64,000 nucleotides of DNA from an uncultured Sulfitobacter sp. (GTDB lineage Bacteria; Pseudomonadota; Alphaproteobacteria; Rhodobacterales; Rhodobacteraceae), in the NCBI GenBank assembly GCA_947502265.1, contig CANMZB010000020.1:1-64000 (forward strand), read 5' to 3'. The notes beneath the pieces are model-generated. The model was given only the letters and a program-made list of their open reading frames with translations, searched no databases and was not told the DNA's origin. This document shows positions 36,583 through 47,194 of the stretch, piece by piece. A program made the position numbers and the translations under genes. Within the stretch, counting starts at the first letter, position 1, and every line of letters starts with the position of its first letter.

Positions 36583-37197
36583 TCAGGCGCGTTCAAACGC
36601 CAGGCGTCCGGCGAGGGCGGCAAAGATGGCGGCAAAGGAGCGGCCAAGCCACGCCATGACGCGCTCCGAGCCCAGCAATCTGCGGCGGGCGGCGGCGGCG
36701 AATACGCCGTACAGGATGAAAACGGCAAATGTCAGCGCCATGAATACTGCGCCTAACAGCGCCATCTCGGTTGTGGCGGTGGCGGCGTTGCCGGAAAGGA
36801 ATGGCGGTAAAAGCGCCAGAAAGAAGATCGAAAGCTTGGGATTGAGGATATTGATCAGCGCCCCGCGCTGCGCGATGATCCAGCCGCTTTGTTGGTTGTC
36901 GGTCGCGATGACGCCAAGCGCGCCGCCTTCCTTCAGGCTTTGCCATGCGAGGTAGAGCAGATAGGTTACACCGGCCCATTTCACGAGTGTGAACAAAACC
37001 GCGGAGGTGTGAAGCACTGCCGCCAAGCCCAAAGTGGCCGCCGCCAGATGCGGCACAATACCAATGGTACAGCCCGATGCCGCCCAGAACGCTGCGCGGC
37101 GTCCCTGTCCAAGGCCAAGCGCAAGTGTGTAAATCACGCCGGTGCCGGGGGCGATGACGACGACAAGGGCCGTAACGAGGAACTGAAAGGTGATCAT
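36583..37197 (-). CDS. LysE family translocator
   Basis: 204-aa exporter of the LysE/RhtB group with about six spans. The family opening VIAPGTGVIYTLALGLGQGR is present, followed by LAWQSLKEGGALG and LINILNPKLSIFFLALLPPF. Likely exports an amino acid; which one cannot be told. Start at ATG 37197. Confidence 0.9.
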   Translation of the reverse strand: MITFQFLVTALVVVIAPGTGVIYTLALGLGQGRRAAFWAASGCTIGIVPHLAAATLGLAAVLHTSAVLFTLVKWAGVTYLLYLAWQSLKEGGALGVIATDNQQSGWIIAQRGALINILNPKLSIFFLALLPPFLSGNAATATTEMALLGAVFMALTFAVFILYGVFAAAARRRLLGSERVMAWLGRSFAAIFAALAGRLAFERA

Positions 37198-37264
37198 GCG
37201 TGTCTCCGTTCCGGATGGGATACGCGTATGGTAGCGGTATCCGCCAACACTGCAAGAAGCGGTG

Positions 37265-38215
37265 TTATGCGGGGTGTCGCAGCACGCGGGGCACCTTGAA
37301 CTCGACATTCTCGACGGCGGTTTCCACCAGCTCCTCGGTGACGTCGTAGCGGGATTTGAAGGCGTCGATCACCTCGTTGATCAGCACTTCGGGAGCGGAG
37401 GCGCCGGCGGTGATGCCGATGCTGGTGATCCCGTCGAGTGCGCGCCAGTCTATGTCATCCGCGCGCTGGACCAGTTGCGCATAAGAGCAGCCCGCGCGCG
37501 ATCCGACCTCGACCAGACGCTTGGAGTTGGAGGAGTTGGGCGCGCCCACCACCAGCATGGCATCGCATTTGGGCGCCATCGCCTTGACTGCTTCCTGCCG
37601 GTTGGTGGTGGCGTAACAGATGTCTTCCTTGTGCGGCCCGACGATGGCCGGAAAGCGGGTGGTGAGGGCGGTAACAATGTCGGCGGTGTCATCCACGCTG
37701 AGCGTTGTTTGGGTAACGTAAGCCAGTTGTTCCGGGTCGCGCACGGTGATCAGCGCCACGTCCTGTGGTGTTTCCACCAGCAGCACATCGCCTTGGGGCA
37801 GTTGTCCCATTGTGCCGATCGTCTCGGGGTGGCCTTGGTGGCCGATCATGATCATTTGCAGGCCGGCGTCGGCGTGCCGCTGCGCTTCGATGTGGACCTT
37901 GCTGACCAGCGGGCAGGTGGCATCTACATAAACCATATTGCGCGCCTGCGCCGCGTTTGGCACGGATTTTGGCACGCCGTGGGCGGAAAAGATCACCGGC
38001 CGGTCATCGGGACATTCCGACAGTTCTTCGACAAATACCGCACCTTTTTCACGCAACCCGTCCACGACGAATTTATTATGCACGATCTCGTGGCGCACAT
38101 AGACCGGAGCGCCCCATTTTTCGAGGGCCATCTCGACGATCTTGATGGCGCGGTCCACGCCTGCGCAAAATCCGCGCGGCGCGGCAAGATAGAGGGTGAG
38201 GGGTGGCTTGGGCAT
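37265..38215 (-). CDS. ispH: 4-hydroxy-3-methylbut-2-enyl diphosphate reductase
   Basis: 316-aa [4Fe-4S] enzyme making IPP and DMAPP, last step of the MEP pathway. Cluster cysteines appear in [30 protein letters not shown] and [22 protein letters not shown] and [10 protein letters not shown] are substrate-contact blocks. Complete. Confidence 0.97.
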   Translation of the reverse strand: MPKPPLTLYLAAPRGFCAGVDRAIKIVEMALEKWGAPVYVRHEIVHNKFVVDGLREKGAVFVEELSECPDDRPVIFSAHGVPKSVPNAAQARNMVYVDATCPLVSKVHIEAQRHADAGLQMIMIGHQGHPETIGTMGQLPQGDVLLVETPQDVALITVRDPEQLAYVTQTTLSVDDTADIVTALTTRFPAIVGPHKEDICYATTNRQEAVKAMAPKCDAMLVVGAPNSSNSKRLVEVGSRAGCSYAQLVQRADDIDWRALDGITSIGITAGASAPEVLINEVIDAFKSRYDVTEELVETAVENVEFKVPRVLRHPA

Positions 38216-38423
38216 GGGTATCTCCGCTGTTGCGAGACACAGGTAAGGGGGCGCAGGCTATACGTCCAGTCTCGAATGGAACATGCGTGTGACCGGATCA
38301 CAGGCTGAACAACACTGGCGTTTGCGCTCAATACCCCCATTTCGGGGGGGAGAACCGCGCGGCTTTTTTTGCTAGGTCTGTTGATGGGGTTACGCATCTG
38401 TCCGCGCGTTATTTCGCCCCTTA

Positions 38424-38453
38424 TTTTATGACGACAATTTTTATGACGACAAT
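38424..38453. repeat. perfect 15-bp tandem duplication
   Basis: TTTTATGACGACAAT is repeated exactly twice (38424-38438 and 38439-38453), abutting a hairpin. It lies in the roughly 290-bp gap between the NYN-domain gene and ispH, in which I see no gene. Confidence 0.8.
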
Positions 38454-38484
38454 GCACCGGATCCGTTAAACTGGACCGGTGCAT
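38452..38484 (-). terminator. hairpin downstream of the NYN-domain gene
   Basis: Nine-bp stem ATGCACCGG (38452-38460) / CCGGTGCAT (38476-38484) beyond the end of the minus-strand gene at 38508. The run after it is only partly T-rich, so termination is uncertain. Confidence 0.5.
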
Positions 38485-38507
38485 CATTTCTTTTCAGAGG
38501 GCGGCAA

Positions 38508-39062
38508 TCAGTCCGCGTTGGTGTCCGCCATTTCGCGCGCCGGACGGCCGACGACTTCGCGCAGGTCGTTCAGTTCGATAAAATTATCGGCCTGACGGCG
38601 CAGTTCGTCGGAAATCATCGGTGGCTGGCTGCGGATGGTGGAAACAACAGAGACGCGCACGCCCTGACGTTGGAGCGATTCGACAAGCGGGCGGAAATCC
38701 CCGTCGCCCGAAAAGATCACCGCGTGATCGACATGCGGTGCAAGTTCCATCGCGTCCACGGCCAGCTCGATATCCATGTTGCCCTTTACCTTACGGCGGC
38801 CCATGCTGTCGGTGTATTCTTTGGCGGGTTTGGTCACCATCGAGAAGCCGTTATAATGCAGCCAGTCAACCAGCGGGCGGATCGGGGAGTATTCGTCGTT
38901 TTCCAGCAGCGCCGTATAATAGAACGCGCGCAACAGCTTGCCGCGGCGCATGAACTCCTGCCGTAGCAGTTTGTAGTCTATGTCGAAACCCAGGGTTTTG
39001 GCGGCTGCATAGAGGTTAGACCCATCTATAAACAGTGCCAGTCGCTCGTCCTTGTAGAACAT
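38508..39062 (-). CDS. NYN domain (LabA/DUF88-like) protein
   Basis: 184-aa PIN-like nuclease-fold protein. Conserved acids: LFIDGSNLYAAAKTLGFDID near the N terminus, MDIELAVDAMELAPHVDHAV, and IFSGDGDFRPLVESLQRQGV. These are the NYN/PIN metal-site positions, so RNase activity is plausible; target unknown. The Asp set appears complete. Confidence 0.88.
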   Translation of the reverse strand: MFYKDERLALFIDGSNLYAAAKTLGFDIDYKLLRQEFMRRGKLLRAFYYTALLENDEYSPIRPLVDWLHYNGFSMVTKPAKEYTDSMGRRKVKGNMDIELAVDAMELAPHVDHAVIFSGDGDFRPLVESLQRQGVRVSVVSTIRSQPPMISDELRRQADNFIELNDLREVVGRPAREMADTNAD

Positions 39063-39217
39063 GTTAAATCCTTTATGCGGCTGACGGCCAAAATAGTAAG
39101 CTGTTGAAATCTTTGAAATCTTCGCGCAGCAGAATGGCCGTTGCCGATAAATGCTTGTTTGTGCTGAATATGTAATCGTTATACTATAAGCTGCAAGGTG
39201 GAAAACACGGGGAAAAC

Positions 39218-39796
39218 ATGCGGCCTAAGCCTAATCCCGCCTATTTTCAGTTGATTGCGCTGGGATCTAACCTCGCGTCAGGTTCGGGCACATCGCGTCA
39301 AACCCTTGAAAAGGCGCTGTCGTCGCTCGCGCAGCGGGGTGTTTCGATTCGCGCCTGCAGCCGGTTTTTCAGCACACGCGCTTTCCCGCCGGGGTCAGGT
39401 CCCGATTTTGTGAACGCTGCGGCGGTCGTTGATTGCGGGGGCGGGGCTGCTGGTCTGTTGGCGCATTTGCATGCTGTCGAAGCCGAGTTGGGACGTGTGC
39501 GCGCGGCACGCTGGGGCGCGCGGACGGTGGATCTGGATCTGATCGCTTACGGCGCGCAAGTGTCACCGGACGTACAAACCCAGCGGTATTGGCGCGAACT
39601 GCCTGAAAAAGCTCAGCAGGCACAGGCGCCGGACCAATTGATCCTGCCGCATCCGAGAGTTCAAGATCGGGCCTTTGTGCTGGTGCCTCTGATGGACGTG
39701 GCGCCGGATTGGACGCATCCGCTGCTGGGAAAGACGGTGCGCCAGATGCATGACGCATTGTCCGATGCTGTCCGCGCAGAGGTGATTGCCCTTTAA
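39218..39796 (+). CDS. folK: 2-amino-4-hydroxy-6-hydroxymethyldihydropteridine pyrophosphokinase
   Basis: 192-aa HPPK that pyrophosphorylates the pterin in folate synthesis. IALGSNLASGSG at the N terminus and RWGARTVDLDLIAYG, with the two metal-binding Asp residues, are diagnostic; LPHPRVQDRAFVLVPLMDV follows. About 35 residues between them (SPDVQTQRYWRELPEKAQQA) are longer than in E. coli. Confidence 0.92.
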   Translation: MRPKPNPAYFQLIALGSNLASGSGTSRQTLEKALSSLAQRGVSIRACSRFFSTRAFPPGSGPDFVNAAAVVDCGGGAAGLLAHLHAVEAELGRVRAARWGARTVDLDLIAYGAQVSPDVQTQRYWRELPEKAQQAQAPDQLILPHPRVQDRAFVLVPLMDVAPDWTHPLLGKTVRQMHDALSDAVRAEVIAL

Positions 39797-39868
39797 TACC
39801 TGCTTGTAAAAGGGGAGGAACGGGCATAAGTACCGTTCTCTATCAGATTTTTCATATTGGAGCATCCA

Positions 39869-40222
39869 ATGGCCCGCGTCACCGTCGAAGATTGTGTTGA
39901 TAAAGTCCCGAACCGGTTCGAGCTGGTGATGCTTGCTGCGCACCGTGCGCGCGAAATCACGGCGGGTTCGCCTGTGACTGTTGACCGTGATAATGACAAA
40001 AACCCGGTTGTGGCCCTGCGCGAAATCGCGGACGAGACACAATCCGCTGACAGTCTGCGCGAGCGCATGATCGAAAGCAACCAAAACCAGATCGAGGTTG
40101 ACGAGCCCGAAGAGGACGCCATGGCGCTTCTTATGGGTGCGGAGCAGGACAAGCCCGAAGAAGATAGCATGTCCGAAGAGATGCTTTTGCGGCAGTTGAT
40201 GGCTGCGCAAGGGCAGGGGTGA
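39869..40222 (+). CDS. rpoZ: RNA polymerase subunit omega
   Basis: 117-aa omega subunit. [20 protein letters not shown] and [11 protein letters not shown] are the conserved N-terminal core; the tail is acidic ([20 protein letters not shown]). ATG 39869 has TTGGAGC upstream; a TTG four codons earlier is unlikely. It precedes rsh, whose product makes ppGpp that binds RNA polymerase near omega. Confidence 0.95.
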   Translation: MARVTVEDCVDKVPNRFELVMLAAHRAREITAGSPVTVDRDNDKNPVVALREIADETQSADSLRERMIESNQNQIEVDEPEEDAMALLMGAEQDKPEEDSMSEEMLLRQLMAAQGQG

Positions 40223-40269
40223 AGCTGGCGGGATATCGTTTTCCGCTCATCGGGTGCTAGAGGCAGATA

Positions 40270-42423
40270 ATGGCGACCACTGCGGACGATCTCATTAGAC
40301 TTGTCCGCGGATTCAACCCGAAAACCGACGCCGCACTGATTGCCAAAGCGTTTGCTTATGGCGAGCAGATGCACGAAGGGCAGTTCCGTCATTCGGGCGA
40401 GCCCTATTTCAGCCATCCCGTCGCTGTTGCTGCAATCCTTGCGGAGCAACAGCTTGACGATGCGACGATTATCACAGCGTTGCTGCACGACACCATCGAA
40501 GATACGCCCGCCTCCTATGCGCAGGTCGAAACGCTGTTCGGTCACGAGGTGGCCGAGCTGGTCGATGGTGTTACAAAGCTGACCAATCTCCAGCTTAACT
40601 CGACCCAGACCAAGCAGGCAGAGAACTTTCGCAAGCTGTTTATGGCGATGTCGAAAGATTTGCGGGTGATTCTGGTCAAGCTGGCCGACCGTTTGCACAA
40701 CATGCGTACGATCAAGGCGATGCGGCCCGAAAAGCAGGCGCAAAAAGCCCGCGAGACGATGGATATCTTTGCGCCGCTTGCGGGGCGTATGGGGATGCAA
40801 TGGATGCGCGAAGAGCTGGAGGATCTGGCCTTTCGGGTGCTCAATTCCGACGGTCGCGCCAGCATCATCCGCCGCTTTATCACCCTGCAAAAAGAGACTG
40901 GCGATGTCATCGAACGCATCACGTTCGATATGCGCAAAGAGCTTGCGGCGGGGGATGTCGAGGCCGAGGTGCTGGGGCGTGCGAAAAAACCCTATTCGAT
41001 CTGGCGCAAGATGGAGGAAAAGGAGCAATCCTTTTCCCGCCTGTCCGACATCTATGGTTTTCGGGTGATCACGAACAGCGAAGAGGACTGTTACCGTGCG
41101 CTGGGCGCAATCCACCGTCGCTGGCGGGCGGTTCCGGGGCGCTTTAAGGATTACATCAGTCAACCGAAAACAAACGGATACCGATCGATCCACACCACCG
41201 TGTCAGGGCGCGATGGCAAGCGGGTGGAGGTGCAGATCCGCACCCGCCAGATGCACGACGTTGCCGAAACCGGTGTTGCCGCGCATTGGTCCTACCGCGA
41301 TGGCGTGCGTTCAAAAAACCCGTTTGCCGTGGACCCCGTCAAATGGATTGCGCAGCTCACCGAGCAATTCGATGGCGAGGACGACCACCAAAGCTTTCTC
41401 GAAGCGGTCAAGCTGGAGATGTATACCGACAAGGTATTTTGTTTCACCCCCAAGGGGGAGGTGATCAAGCTGCCGCGCGGGGCGACGCCGATTGATTTCG
41501 CCTATGCCATCCACACCCGCATCGGCTCCGCCTGTGTGGGTGCCAAGATTGACGGGCTGCGCGTGCCGCTCTGGACGCGGGTGAAAAACGGGCAGTCGGT
41601 CGAAATCATCACCGCCGAGGCACAGACGCCGCAAGCGACCTGGCTGGATATCGCGACAACCGGCAAGGCCAAGACGGCAATCCGGCGGTCTTTGCGCGAG
41701 GTGGGCAGGGGACGGTTTATCAAGCTGGGCCGCGAGCTTGCCCGTTCTGCTTTCGAGCAGGTGGGCAAGACCTCGACCGAAAAGGTGCTGGACACCGCCG
41801 CGCGCAATCTGCGGCTCAAAAACCGCGATCATCTGCTGGAGCAGTTGGGCAGCGCAGAGGTGACAGGCCGCGAAGTTGTCAACTCGGTCTATCCCGAGCT
41901 GGCGGAGGTCTCTGGTGACGTGGTGGATCGCAAGCGCGCCGTGATCGGCCTTGAGCCGGGGCAATCGTTTGACCGTGCGTCATGTTGCGACCCGCTACCC
42001 GGTGAGCGGATTGTCGGCATCACCTTCCGTGGCAGAGGCGTGACCCTGCACGCGATTGATTGCAACCGTCTGAGCGTTTACGAGGACCAGCCCGAGCGCT
42101 GGCTTGATCTGCGCTGGCATGATGGCAGCCATCCGGCGGTTTATGGTGTGACGCTGGACATGACGATCGGCAATGATCCCGGTGTTCTGGGCCGCATCTG
42201 TACGTTGATCGGTGAGGCCGAAGCCAATATCGCGGATCTCAAATTCCTTGAGCGCAAGCCGGATTTTTATCGGTTGCTTGTCCGCGCAGAGCTGCGCGAT
42301 GCCGCGCATCTGCATGCGCTGGTGATGACCCTTGATGCGGATAGTGACGTGGCCGAGATCAGCCGCCACCGCGATCCGGGCCAGAGCGCCTATCCGCAAA
42401 CTGATGCGGAGGCCGCTCCGTGA
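40270..42423 (+). CDS. rsh: bifunctional (p)ppGpp synthetase/hydrolase (Rsh)
   Basis: 717-aa RelA/SpoT homologue governing the stringent response. HD hydrolase with ALLHDTIEDTPASYAQVETL, synthetase with GRFKDYISQPKTNGYRSIHT (RFKD, the bifunctional form rather than the RelA-type EFDD), TGS domain (TPKGEVIKLPRGATPIDFAY) and a C-terminal ACT domain. All domains complete. Confidence 0.95.
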   Translation: MATTADDLIRLVRGFNPKTDAALIAKAFAYGEQMHEGQFRHSGEPYFSHPVAVAAILAEQQLDDATIITALLHDTIEDTPASYAQVETLFGHEVAELVDGVTKLTNLQLNSTQTKQAENFRKLFMAMSKDLRVILVKLADRLHNMRTIKAMRPEKQAQKARETMDIFAPLAGRMGMQWMREELEDLAFRVLNSDGRASIIRRFITLQKETGDVIERITFDMRKELAAGDVEAEVLGRAKKPYSIWRKMEEKEQSFSRLSDIYGFRVITNSEEDCYRALGAIHRRWRAVPGRFKDYISQPKTNGYRSIHTTVSGRDGKRVEVQIRTRQMHDVAETGVAAHWSYRDGVRSKNPFAVDPVKWIAQLTEQFDGEDDHQSFLEAVKLEMYTDKVFCFTPKGEVIKLPRGATPIDFAYAIHTRIGSACVGAKIDGLRVPLWTRVKNGQSVEIITAEAQTPQATWLDIATTGKAKTAIRRSLREVGRGRFIKLGRELARSAFEQVGKTSTEKVLDTAARNLRLKNRDHLLEQLGSAEVTGREVVNSVYPELAEVSGDVVDRKRAVIGLEPGQSFDRASCCDPLPGERIVGITFRGRGVTLHAIDCNRLSVYEDQPERWLDLRWHDGSHPAVYGVTLDMTIGNDPGVLGRICTLIGEAEANIADLKFLERKPDFYRLLVRAELRDAAHLHALVMTLDADSDVAEISRHRDPGQSAYPQTDAEAAP

Positions 42424-43106
42424 TATTCAAACGCCGCGACCCGAAGCCTTTTTTCCGGTCCGTGGCTGAATCTTTATGGCCGCGCGGCGGTTGGGGGCGG
42501 GCGTTCCACTATGTCAAGCACCGGATGCGCCGCCTGCCAGACAGCCCAGAGCGGATCGCGCGGGGCATTTGGGCGGGTGTTTTCGTTAGTTTCACGCCGC
42601 TTTTCGGCATGCACTTTGTCGTGGCGGCGTTGCTGGCGAAGTTGATGAAGGGCAATATCCTTGCCTCTCTGATGGCCACGTTTGTCGGCAATCCGCTTAC
42701 GTTCGTCTTTATCGCGCTATCCTCGCTTAAATCGGGCCACTGGATTTTGGGAACCGAGCTTGAGCATGGCGAACTGCGTGCGCTGAGCAAGAAATTCTCT
42801 GACGCGGGCGTTGATCTGTGGCAGAACTTCCTGTCGATCTTTACGTCGGAACAGATGGATTGGTCGGGCCTTGCTATCTTTTCGCGCGACGTGTTTTTTC
42901 CCTATCTCATCGGGGGCGTTTTGCCCGGTATCGTTTTTGCCACGCTCAGCTATTATCTGATGGTGCCGGTTTTGCGTGCCTATCAGAAGCGTCGCAGGGG
43001 TATGATCAAGGCAAAGTTCGAAGTGCTTAAGGTGAAGACGGCAGCAAAGGCCGAAGAGAAAAAGCGGGCAGCCGCAAACGAGAAAAAGGAAGAAGCCAAT
43101 GGCTGA
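42420..43106 (+). CDS. DUF2062 domain protein
   Basis: 228-aa protein from GTG 42420, overlapping the rsh stop by 4 bp. It has ARGIWAGVFVSFTPLFGMHF and FVGNPLTFVFIALSSLKSGH, typical DUF2062, with two or three spans and a highly basic Lys/Ala/Glu-rich C-terminal tail. Function not established. It overlaps pdxJ by 8 bp. Confidence 0.88.
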   Translation: MIFKRRDPKPFFRSVAESLWPRGGWGRAFHYVKHRMRRLPDSPERIARGIWAGVFVSFTPLFGMHFVVAALLAKLMKGNILASLMATFVGNPLTFVFIALSSLKSGHWILGTELEHGELRALSKKFSDAGVDLWQNFLSIFTSEQMDWSGLAIFSRDVFFPYLIGGVLPGIVFATLSYYLMVPVLRAYQKRRRGMIKAKFEVLKVKTAAKAEEKKRAAANEKKEEANG

Positions 43107-43854
43107 TGTTCAAAAACTGCGGCTTGGTGTCAACATCGACCATGTGGCAACGGTGCGAAACGCGCGCGGCGGCGCATACCCTGATCCGCTGCGAGCTGCG
43201 CGGATCGCACAGGAAGCCGGCGCTGACGGCATCACTGCGCACCTGCGCGAAGACCGCCGCCACATTTCGGATGCGGATATCGAAGCGTTGATGGACGTGT
43301 TGACGGTGCCGCTCAACTTCGAGATGGCAGCGACCGACGAGATGCAGAAAATCGCCCTGCATCACAAGCCCCGCGCCGTGTGTATTGTGCCGGAAAAACG
43401 CGAAGAGCGGACCACCGAAGGCGGCCTTGAGGTTGCGCGCGAGGAAAACCGGCTTGCCCATTTCATCGCGCCTTTGCGCGAGGCGGGCAGCCGCGTGTCT
43501 ATTTTTATTGCCGCCGAGCAGCGCCAGATCGAAGCCGCCCACCGTATCGGTGCCGAGGTGATTGAACTGCACACCGGCGCCTATTGCGACGCCCATGCCG
43601 AGGGTCGCACGGACGAAGCCGAAGCCGAGCTTGGCCGTCTGCGCGACATGGCGACATTCGCGCATGGTTTGGGGCTGGAGGTGCATGCCGGTCACGGGCT
43701 GTCCTACGAGACGGTTGTCCCTGTCGCGGCATTTCCCGAAGTGTCGGAATTGAACATCGGGCATTTTCTGGTGGGAGAGGCGATTTTTCTGGGCCTTGCG
43801 CCTGCGATCCATGAGATGCGCCGTCTGATGGATGCGGCCCGCGCGCCACGTTAA
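43099..43854 (+). CDS. pdxJ: pyridoxine 5'-phosphate synthase
   Basis: 251-aa TIM-barrel enzyme condensing 1-deoxy-xylulose 5-phosphate with 3-amino-2-oxopropyl phosphate. [39 protein letters not shown], the catalytic Glu region [12 protein letters not shown] and [17 protein letters not shown] are all present. Confidence 0.97.
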   Translation: MADVQKLRLGVNIDHVATVRNARGGAYPDPLRAARIAQEAGADGITAHLREDRRHISDADIEALMDVLTVPLNFEMAATDEMQKIALHHKPRAVCIVPEKREERTTEGGLEVAREENRLAHFIAPLREAGSRVSIFIAAEQRQIEAAHRIGAEVIELHTGAYCDAHAEGRTDEAEAELGRLRDMATFAHGLGLEVHAGHGLSYETVVPVAAFPEVSELNIGHFLVGEAIFLGLAPAIHEMRRLMDAARAPR

Positions 43855-43876
43855 GCGGTATGTCGGAAAGCAACAC

Positions 43877-44281
43877 ATGATCCTTGGCATCGGTACGGAC
43901 CTTGCAAATATCGACCGGATTGCCGGAACGCTGGAGCGGTTCGGTGACCGGTTCCGCAACCGCGTGTTCACCCGGACAGAGCAGCAAAAGGCCGAGGCGC
44001 GGCGCGATGTTGCGGGCACCTATGCCAAACGCTGGGCGGCAAAAGAGGCATGCTCGAAAGCGTTGGGCACGGGGTTGCGCATGGGCATCAGTTGGCGCGA
44101 CATGGCGGTGAGCAATCTGCGCACAGGCCAGCCCGTTATGGAGGTCACGGGGTGGGCCGCAGAGCGGCTGGCCAGCATGACGCCCGAGGGCCATGAAGCC
44201 ATCATTCATGTGACGCTGACCGACGATCACCCTTGGGCGCAGGCTTTTGTTGTGATCGAGGCGCGCCGCATCGCTGACTGA
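43877..44281 (+). CDS. acpS: holo-[acyl-carrier-protein] synthase
   Basis: 134-aa phosphopantetheinyl transferase. [20 protein letters not shown] contains the metal-binding Asp (GTDL), and [20 protein letters not shown] the catalytic Glu/Lys motif. Start at ATG 43877 by family alignment; the upstream ATG 43832 lies inside pdxJ. It sits after pdxJ as in many proteobacteria. Confidence 0.95.
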   Translation: MILGIGTDLANIDRIAGTLERFGDRFRNRVFTRTEQQKAEARRDVAGTYAKRWAAKEACSKALGTGLRMGISWRDMAVSNLRTGQPVMEVTGWAAERLASMTPEGHEAIIHVTLTDDHPWAQAFVVIEARRIAD

Positions 44282-44305
44282 GGTTGTGCAGGACCGCAGG
44301 CCACC

Positions 44306-44335
44306 TTGACACTGCGCCGGACCCTGCGCATGTAA
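44306..44335 (+). promoter_or_regulatory. possible sigma-70-type promoter before lepB
   Basis: TTGACA at 44306-44311 followed after 18 nt by ATGTAA. The -35 match is perfect and the -10 only partial. It would drive lepB-rnc-era independently of acpS. Confidence 0.3.
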
Positions 44336-44364
44336 CCCACACCCAGAAGAGATAGGAGCGCCTG

Positions 44365-45201
44365 ATGGCCAAGACGGAAAAACAGGGCAACGCGATTGTC
44401 GAGACGATCAAGACAATCGTCTATGCGCTGTTGATCGCAGGTGTTTTTCGGACACTATTTTTTCAGCCGTTCTGGATTCCTTCGGGCTCCATGAAGCAGA
44501 CCCTGTTGATCGGTGATTTCCTCTTTGTGAACAAGATGGCTTACGGATATTCCTATGCCTCCTGCCCAAGTGTGATCCTGCCGAGCGTTGGCATCAATCT
44601 GGATGCCAAAAAGCTGTGCGGTGTGTTTGACGGAGATAACACGCGCCTGTTTGGCGGCGATCCCGAGCGCGGGGATGTGGTGGTGTTTCGCCATCCCGTT
44701 TCGGGGCATGATTATATCAAGCGGCTGATCGGGCTTCCGGGTGACAAGATACAGATCAGCAACGGTATTTTGCAGATCAATGGCGAAGCGGTGCCGCAGG
44801 AAGCTGACGGAACCTTTGACGAAGTTATGACGCTGCAAGGGCCACAAGGTCTGCGTCCGCGCTGTGCCAATGGTGCGGTTGGCGAAGGGGGCACCTGCAT
44901 CAAAGAGCGCGCGATAGAGACGATGCCAAACGGCGTCAGCTATCCGGTGCTTAACATCGGGCCGCAAGCGTCGGACCGGACCGGAGTGTATTCGGTGCCG
45001 GAAGGGCACTACTTCTTTATGGGCGACAACCGCGATAATTCCGCCGACAGCCGTTTGGCGCAAACGGCGGGGGGCGTGGGGTTTGTGCCTTATGAAAACC
45101 TGATCGGCCGCGCAGACCGTGTGATGTTCAGCTCTGCGGGGCGCTCCATGCTGTTCTTCTGGACGTGGCGCAGTGACCGCTTCTTTGAAGCGATCAAGTG
45201 A
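44365..45201 (+). CDS. lepB: signal peptidase I
   Basis: 278-aa membrane protease that removes Sec signal peptides. One N-terminal span (about residues 13-31), catalytic Ser in [18 protein letters not shown], catalytic Lys in [16 protein letters not shown], and [13 protein letters not shown] as box E. A roughly 60-residue insert carrying four cysteines (SCPS, LCGV, RCANG, TCIK) is longer than in the E. coli core. Confidence 0.95.
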   Translation: MAKTEKQGNAIVETIKTIVYALLIAGVFRTLFFQPFWIPSGSMKQTLLIGDFLFVNKMAYGYSYASCPSVILPSVGINLDAKKLCGVFDGDNTRLFGGDPERGDVVVFRHPVSGHDYIKRLIGLPGDKIQISNGILQINGEAVPQEADGTFDEVMTLQGPQGLRPRCANGAVGEGGTCIKERAIETMPNGVSYPVLNIGPQASDRTGVYSVPEGHYFFMGDNRDNSADSRLAQTAGGVGFVPYENLIGRADRVMFSSAGRSMLFFWTWRSDRFFEAIK

Positions 45202-45884
45202 AGCTGTCGGCCGAACTCAAGGCGTTTGAAACGCGTCTCGGTTATCATTTCGATAGCCCCGAGTTGCTGAACCGGGCCGTGACTCACGCCTCGATGTCGA
45301 CGCCCAACCGGGACGACAACCAGAGGCTCGAATTTTTGGGTGATCGTGTGCTGGGCCTTGTGATGGCCGAAGCCTTGCTGTCGCTTGATAAGCAGGCGTC
45401 AGAAGGGCAGCTTGCTCCGCGGTTCAACGCATTGGTGCGCAAGGAAGCCTGTGCAGATGTGGCTCGCGAGATCGACATTGGCGCGGTTCTGAAGCTAGGG
45501 CGGTCCGAAATGTTGTCTGGTGGCCGGCGCAAGCAGGCGCTTCTGGGCGATGCGATGGAAGCCGTGATTGCGGCGGTGTATCTTGACGGCGGCTTTGACG
45601 CGGCGCGCGCGATGGTGCTACGGCTTTGGGGGGCGCGGACGACACAGGTCAAGCAGGACGCCCGCGATGCCAAGACCGCATTGCAGGAATGGGCGCAGGC
45701 GCGGGGGCTGGAGCCACCTAAATATGTGCTGACCCAGCGCAGCGGCCCTGACCACGCCCCGATCTTTACCATCGCCGCGCGCTTGTCGACCGGCGAAGAA
45801 GCCTTTGCCACCGCTGGTGCGAAACGCAACGCAGAACAAGACGCCGCGAAAACTTTGCTGGCGCAACTGGAGCAGAACACATGA
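45198..45884 (+). CDS. rnc: ribonuclease III
   Basis: 228-aa dsRNA endonuclease for rRNA and mRNA processing. [20 protein letters not shown] is the signature, [20 protein letters not shown] holds the other metal-binding acids, and a C-terminal dsRBD ([20 protein letters not shown]...) follows. Starts at GTG 45198 overlapping lepB (GTGA). Confidence 0.96.
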   Translation: MKLSAELKAFETRLGYHFDSPELLNRAVTHASMSTPNRDDNQRLEFLGDRVLGLVMAEALLSLDKQASEGQLAPRFNALVRKEACADVAREIDIGAVLKLGRSEMLSGGRRKQALLGDAMEAVIAAVYLDGGFDAARAMVLRLWGARTTQVKQDARDAKTALQEWAQARGLEPPKYVLTQRSGPDHAPIFTIAARLSTGEEAFATAGAKRNAEQDAAKTLLAQLEQNT

Positions 45885-46786
45885 CCAAGGCCGGATTTGT
45901 CGCCCTTATCGGAGAGCCGAACGCGGGCAAGTCGACGCTTTTGAACCGGATGGTCGGGGCCAAGGTGTCGATTGTCACGCATAAGGTGCAGACAACGCGC
46001 ACGCGCATCCGTGGGGTGGCAATGGAAGGCGAGAGCCAGATTGTGTTCGTCGATACGCCGGGCCTGTTCCAGCCGCGCCGCCGGTTGGACCGCGCAATGG
46101 TTGCCGCCGCGTGGGGCGGTGCGTCGGATGCGGACATTATCGTGCTGCTTGTCGAGGCGCAGCGCGGTGTGAGCGACGGTGTTAAGCGAATTCTCGAAGG
46201 TTTGGCCGAGATCGGTGAAGGCCGCCGCGTGGCTTTGGTGATCAACAAGATCGACCGCGTGGAGGCACCGGTTCTTTTGGGACTGAGCAAGGATCTGAAC
46301 GAGCGCTATCCGTTTGTGGAGACGTTTATGATCTCTGCCGAGAAGGGGTATGGCGTTGATGTGCTGCGTCTTTGGCTGGCGGCCGAATTGCCCGAGGGAC
46401 CATGGCTGTATCCCGAGGACCAGATTGCCGATCTGCCGATGCGCATGATCGCCGCCGAGATGACCCGCGAAAAGCTGACGCTGCGCCTGCATCAGGAGCT
46501 GCCCTATCAGCTGACGGTCGAGACGGAAAACTGGGAAGAGCGCAAAGACGGTTCCGCCCGGATTGACCAATTGATCTATGTGATGCGTGACGGGCATAAG
46601 GGCATCGTTCTGGGCCATAAGGGTGAGACGATCAAAGCTGTGAGCAAGGCGGCGCGTGAGGAGCTGGAAGAGTTTTTGGGGCGCAAGATCCATTTGTTTA
46701 TGCAGGTGAAGGTGCGGCCGAACTGGTTGGAAGAAAAAGAGCGCTACTCGGAGATGGGGCTCGATTTCAAAGATGGCAATGGCTGA
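45881..46786 (+). CDS. era: GTPase Era
   Basis: 301-aa GTPase that binds 16S rRNA and guides 30S maturation. [20 protein letters not shown] is the P-loop, [16 protein letters not shown] switch II, and NKIDRV the guanine motif; a C-terminal KH domain ([20 protein letters not shown]) follows. ATGA overlap with rnc. Confidence 0.97.
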   Translation: MTKAGFVALIGEPNAGKSTLLNRMVGAKVSIVTHKVQTTRTRIRGVAMEGESQIVFVDTPGLFQPRRRLDRAMVAAAWGGASDADIIVLLVEAQRGVSDGVKRILEGLAEIGEGRRVALVINKIDRVEAPVLLGLSKDLNERYPFVETFMISAEKGYGVDVLRLWLAAELPEGPWLYPEDQIADLPMRMIAAEMTREKLTLRLHQELPYQLTVETENWEERKDGSARIDQLIYVMRDGHKGIVLGHKGETIKAVSKAAREELEEFLGRKIHLFMQVKVRPNWLEEKERYSEMGLDFKDGNG

Positions 46787-46832
46787 GGCGTGGATCATCG
46801 CAGGCGGGGTCGTGCGGGGGTACTGCGGGATT

Positions 46833-46854
46833 GAGTTTTCAGGCCAAATGAAGC
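46833..46854 (+). repeat. interspersed 22-bp motif, copy 2
   Basis: GAGTTTTCA followed by GGCCAAATGAAGC, 46 bp after the era stop. It differs from copy 1 at only two positions and shares the upstream CGGGATT. Confidence 0.7.
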
Positions 46855-46864
46855 GGGGGGCGTC

Positions 46865-47194
46865 ATGCCCCGTCTGACGGCCCGGTTCTGGGTCGATGCC
46901 TATCTGGCGCGGCTGCGGATGTATGACATTCCTGCGTATGTGGTCGCGCATGGGGATGACACCGGCGGCGCGGTTCTGGTCAAGCTGGCAACGCTCGACG
47001 GGAAGGCGGTTCTTTTCCAGCGCTCCTTTGATCTGACGAGCGGGACGCGGGTGTGGGTCGAACTGGCGTCCGGTCCCGAGCGGGACGTGGACGCGGCGGT
47101 AAACCGGCAGCGTGAATTTGACCCCGATCTCTGGGTGATCGAGGTGGAGGATCGCGCAGGAAGGCATCTTCTGGATCAGGAGGGGCTTTCCTGA
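46865..47194 (+). CDS. DUF1491 family protein
   Basis: 109-aa protein whose opening ([40 protein letters not shown]) and C-terminal [20 protein letters not shown] match DUF1491. Function unknown. It ends one base inside recO (GATGG overlap), so the two are co-translated. Confidence 0.88.
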   Translation: MPRLTARFWVDAYLARLRMYDIPAYVVAHGDDTGGAVLVKLATLDGKAVLFQRSFDLTSGTRVWVELASGPERDVDAAVNRQREFDPDLWVIEVEDRAGRHLLDQEGLS

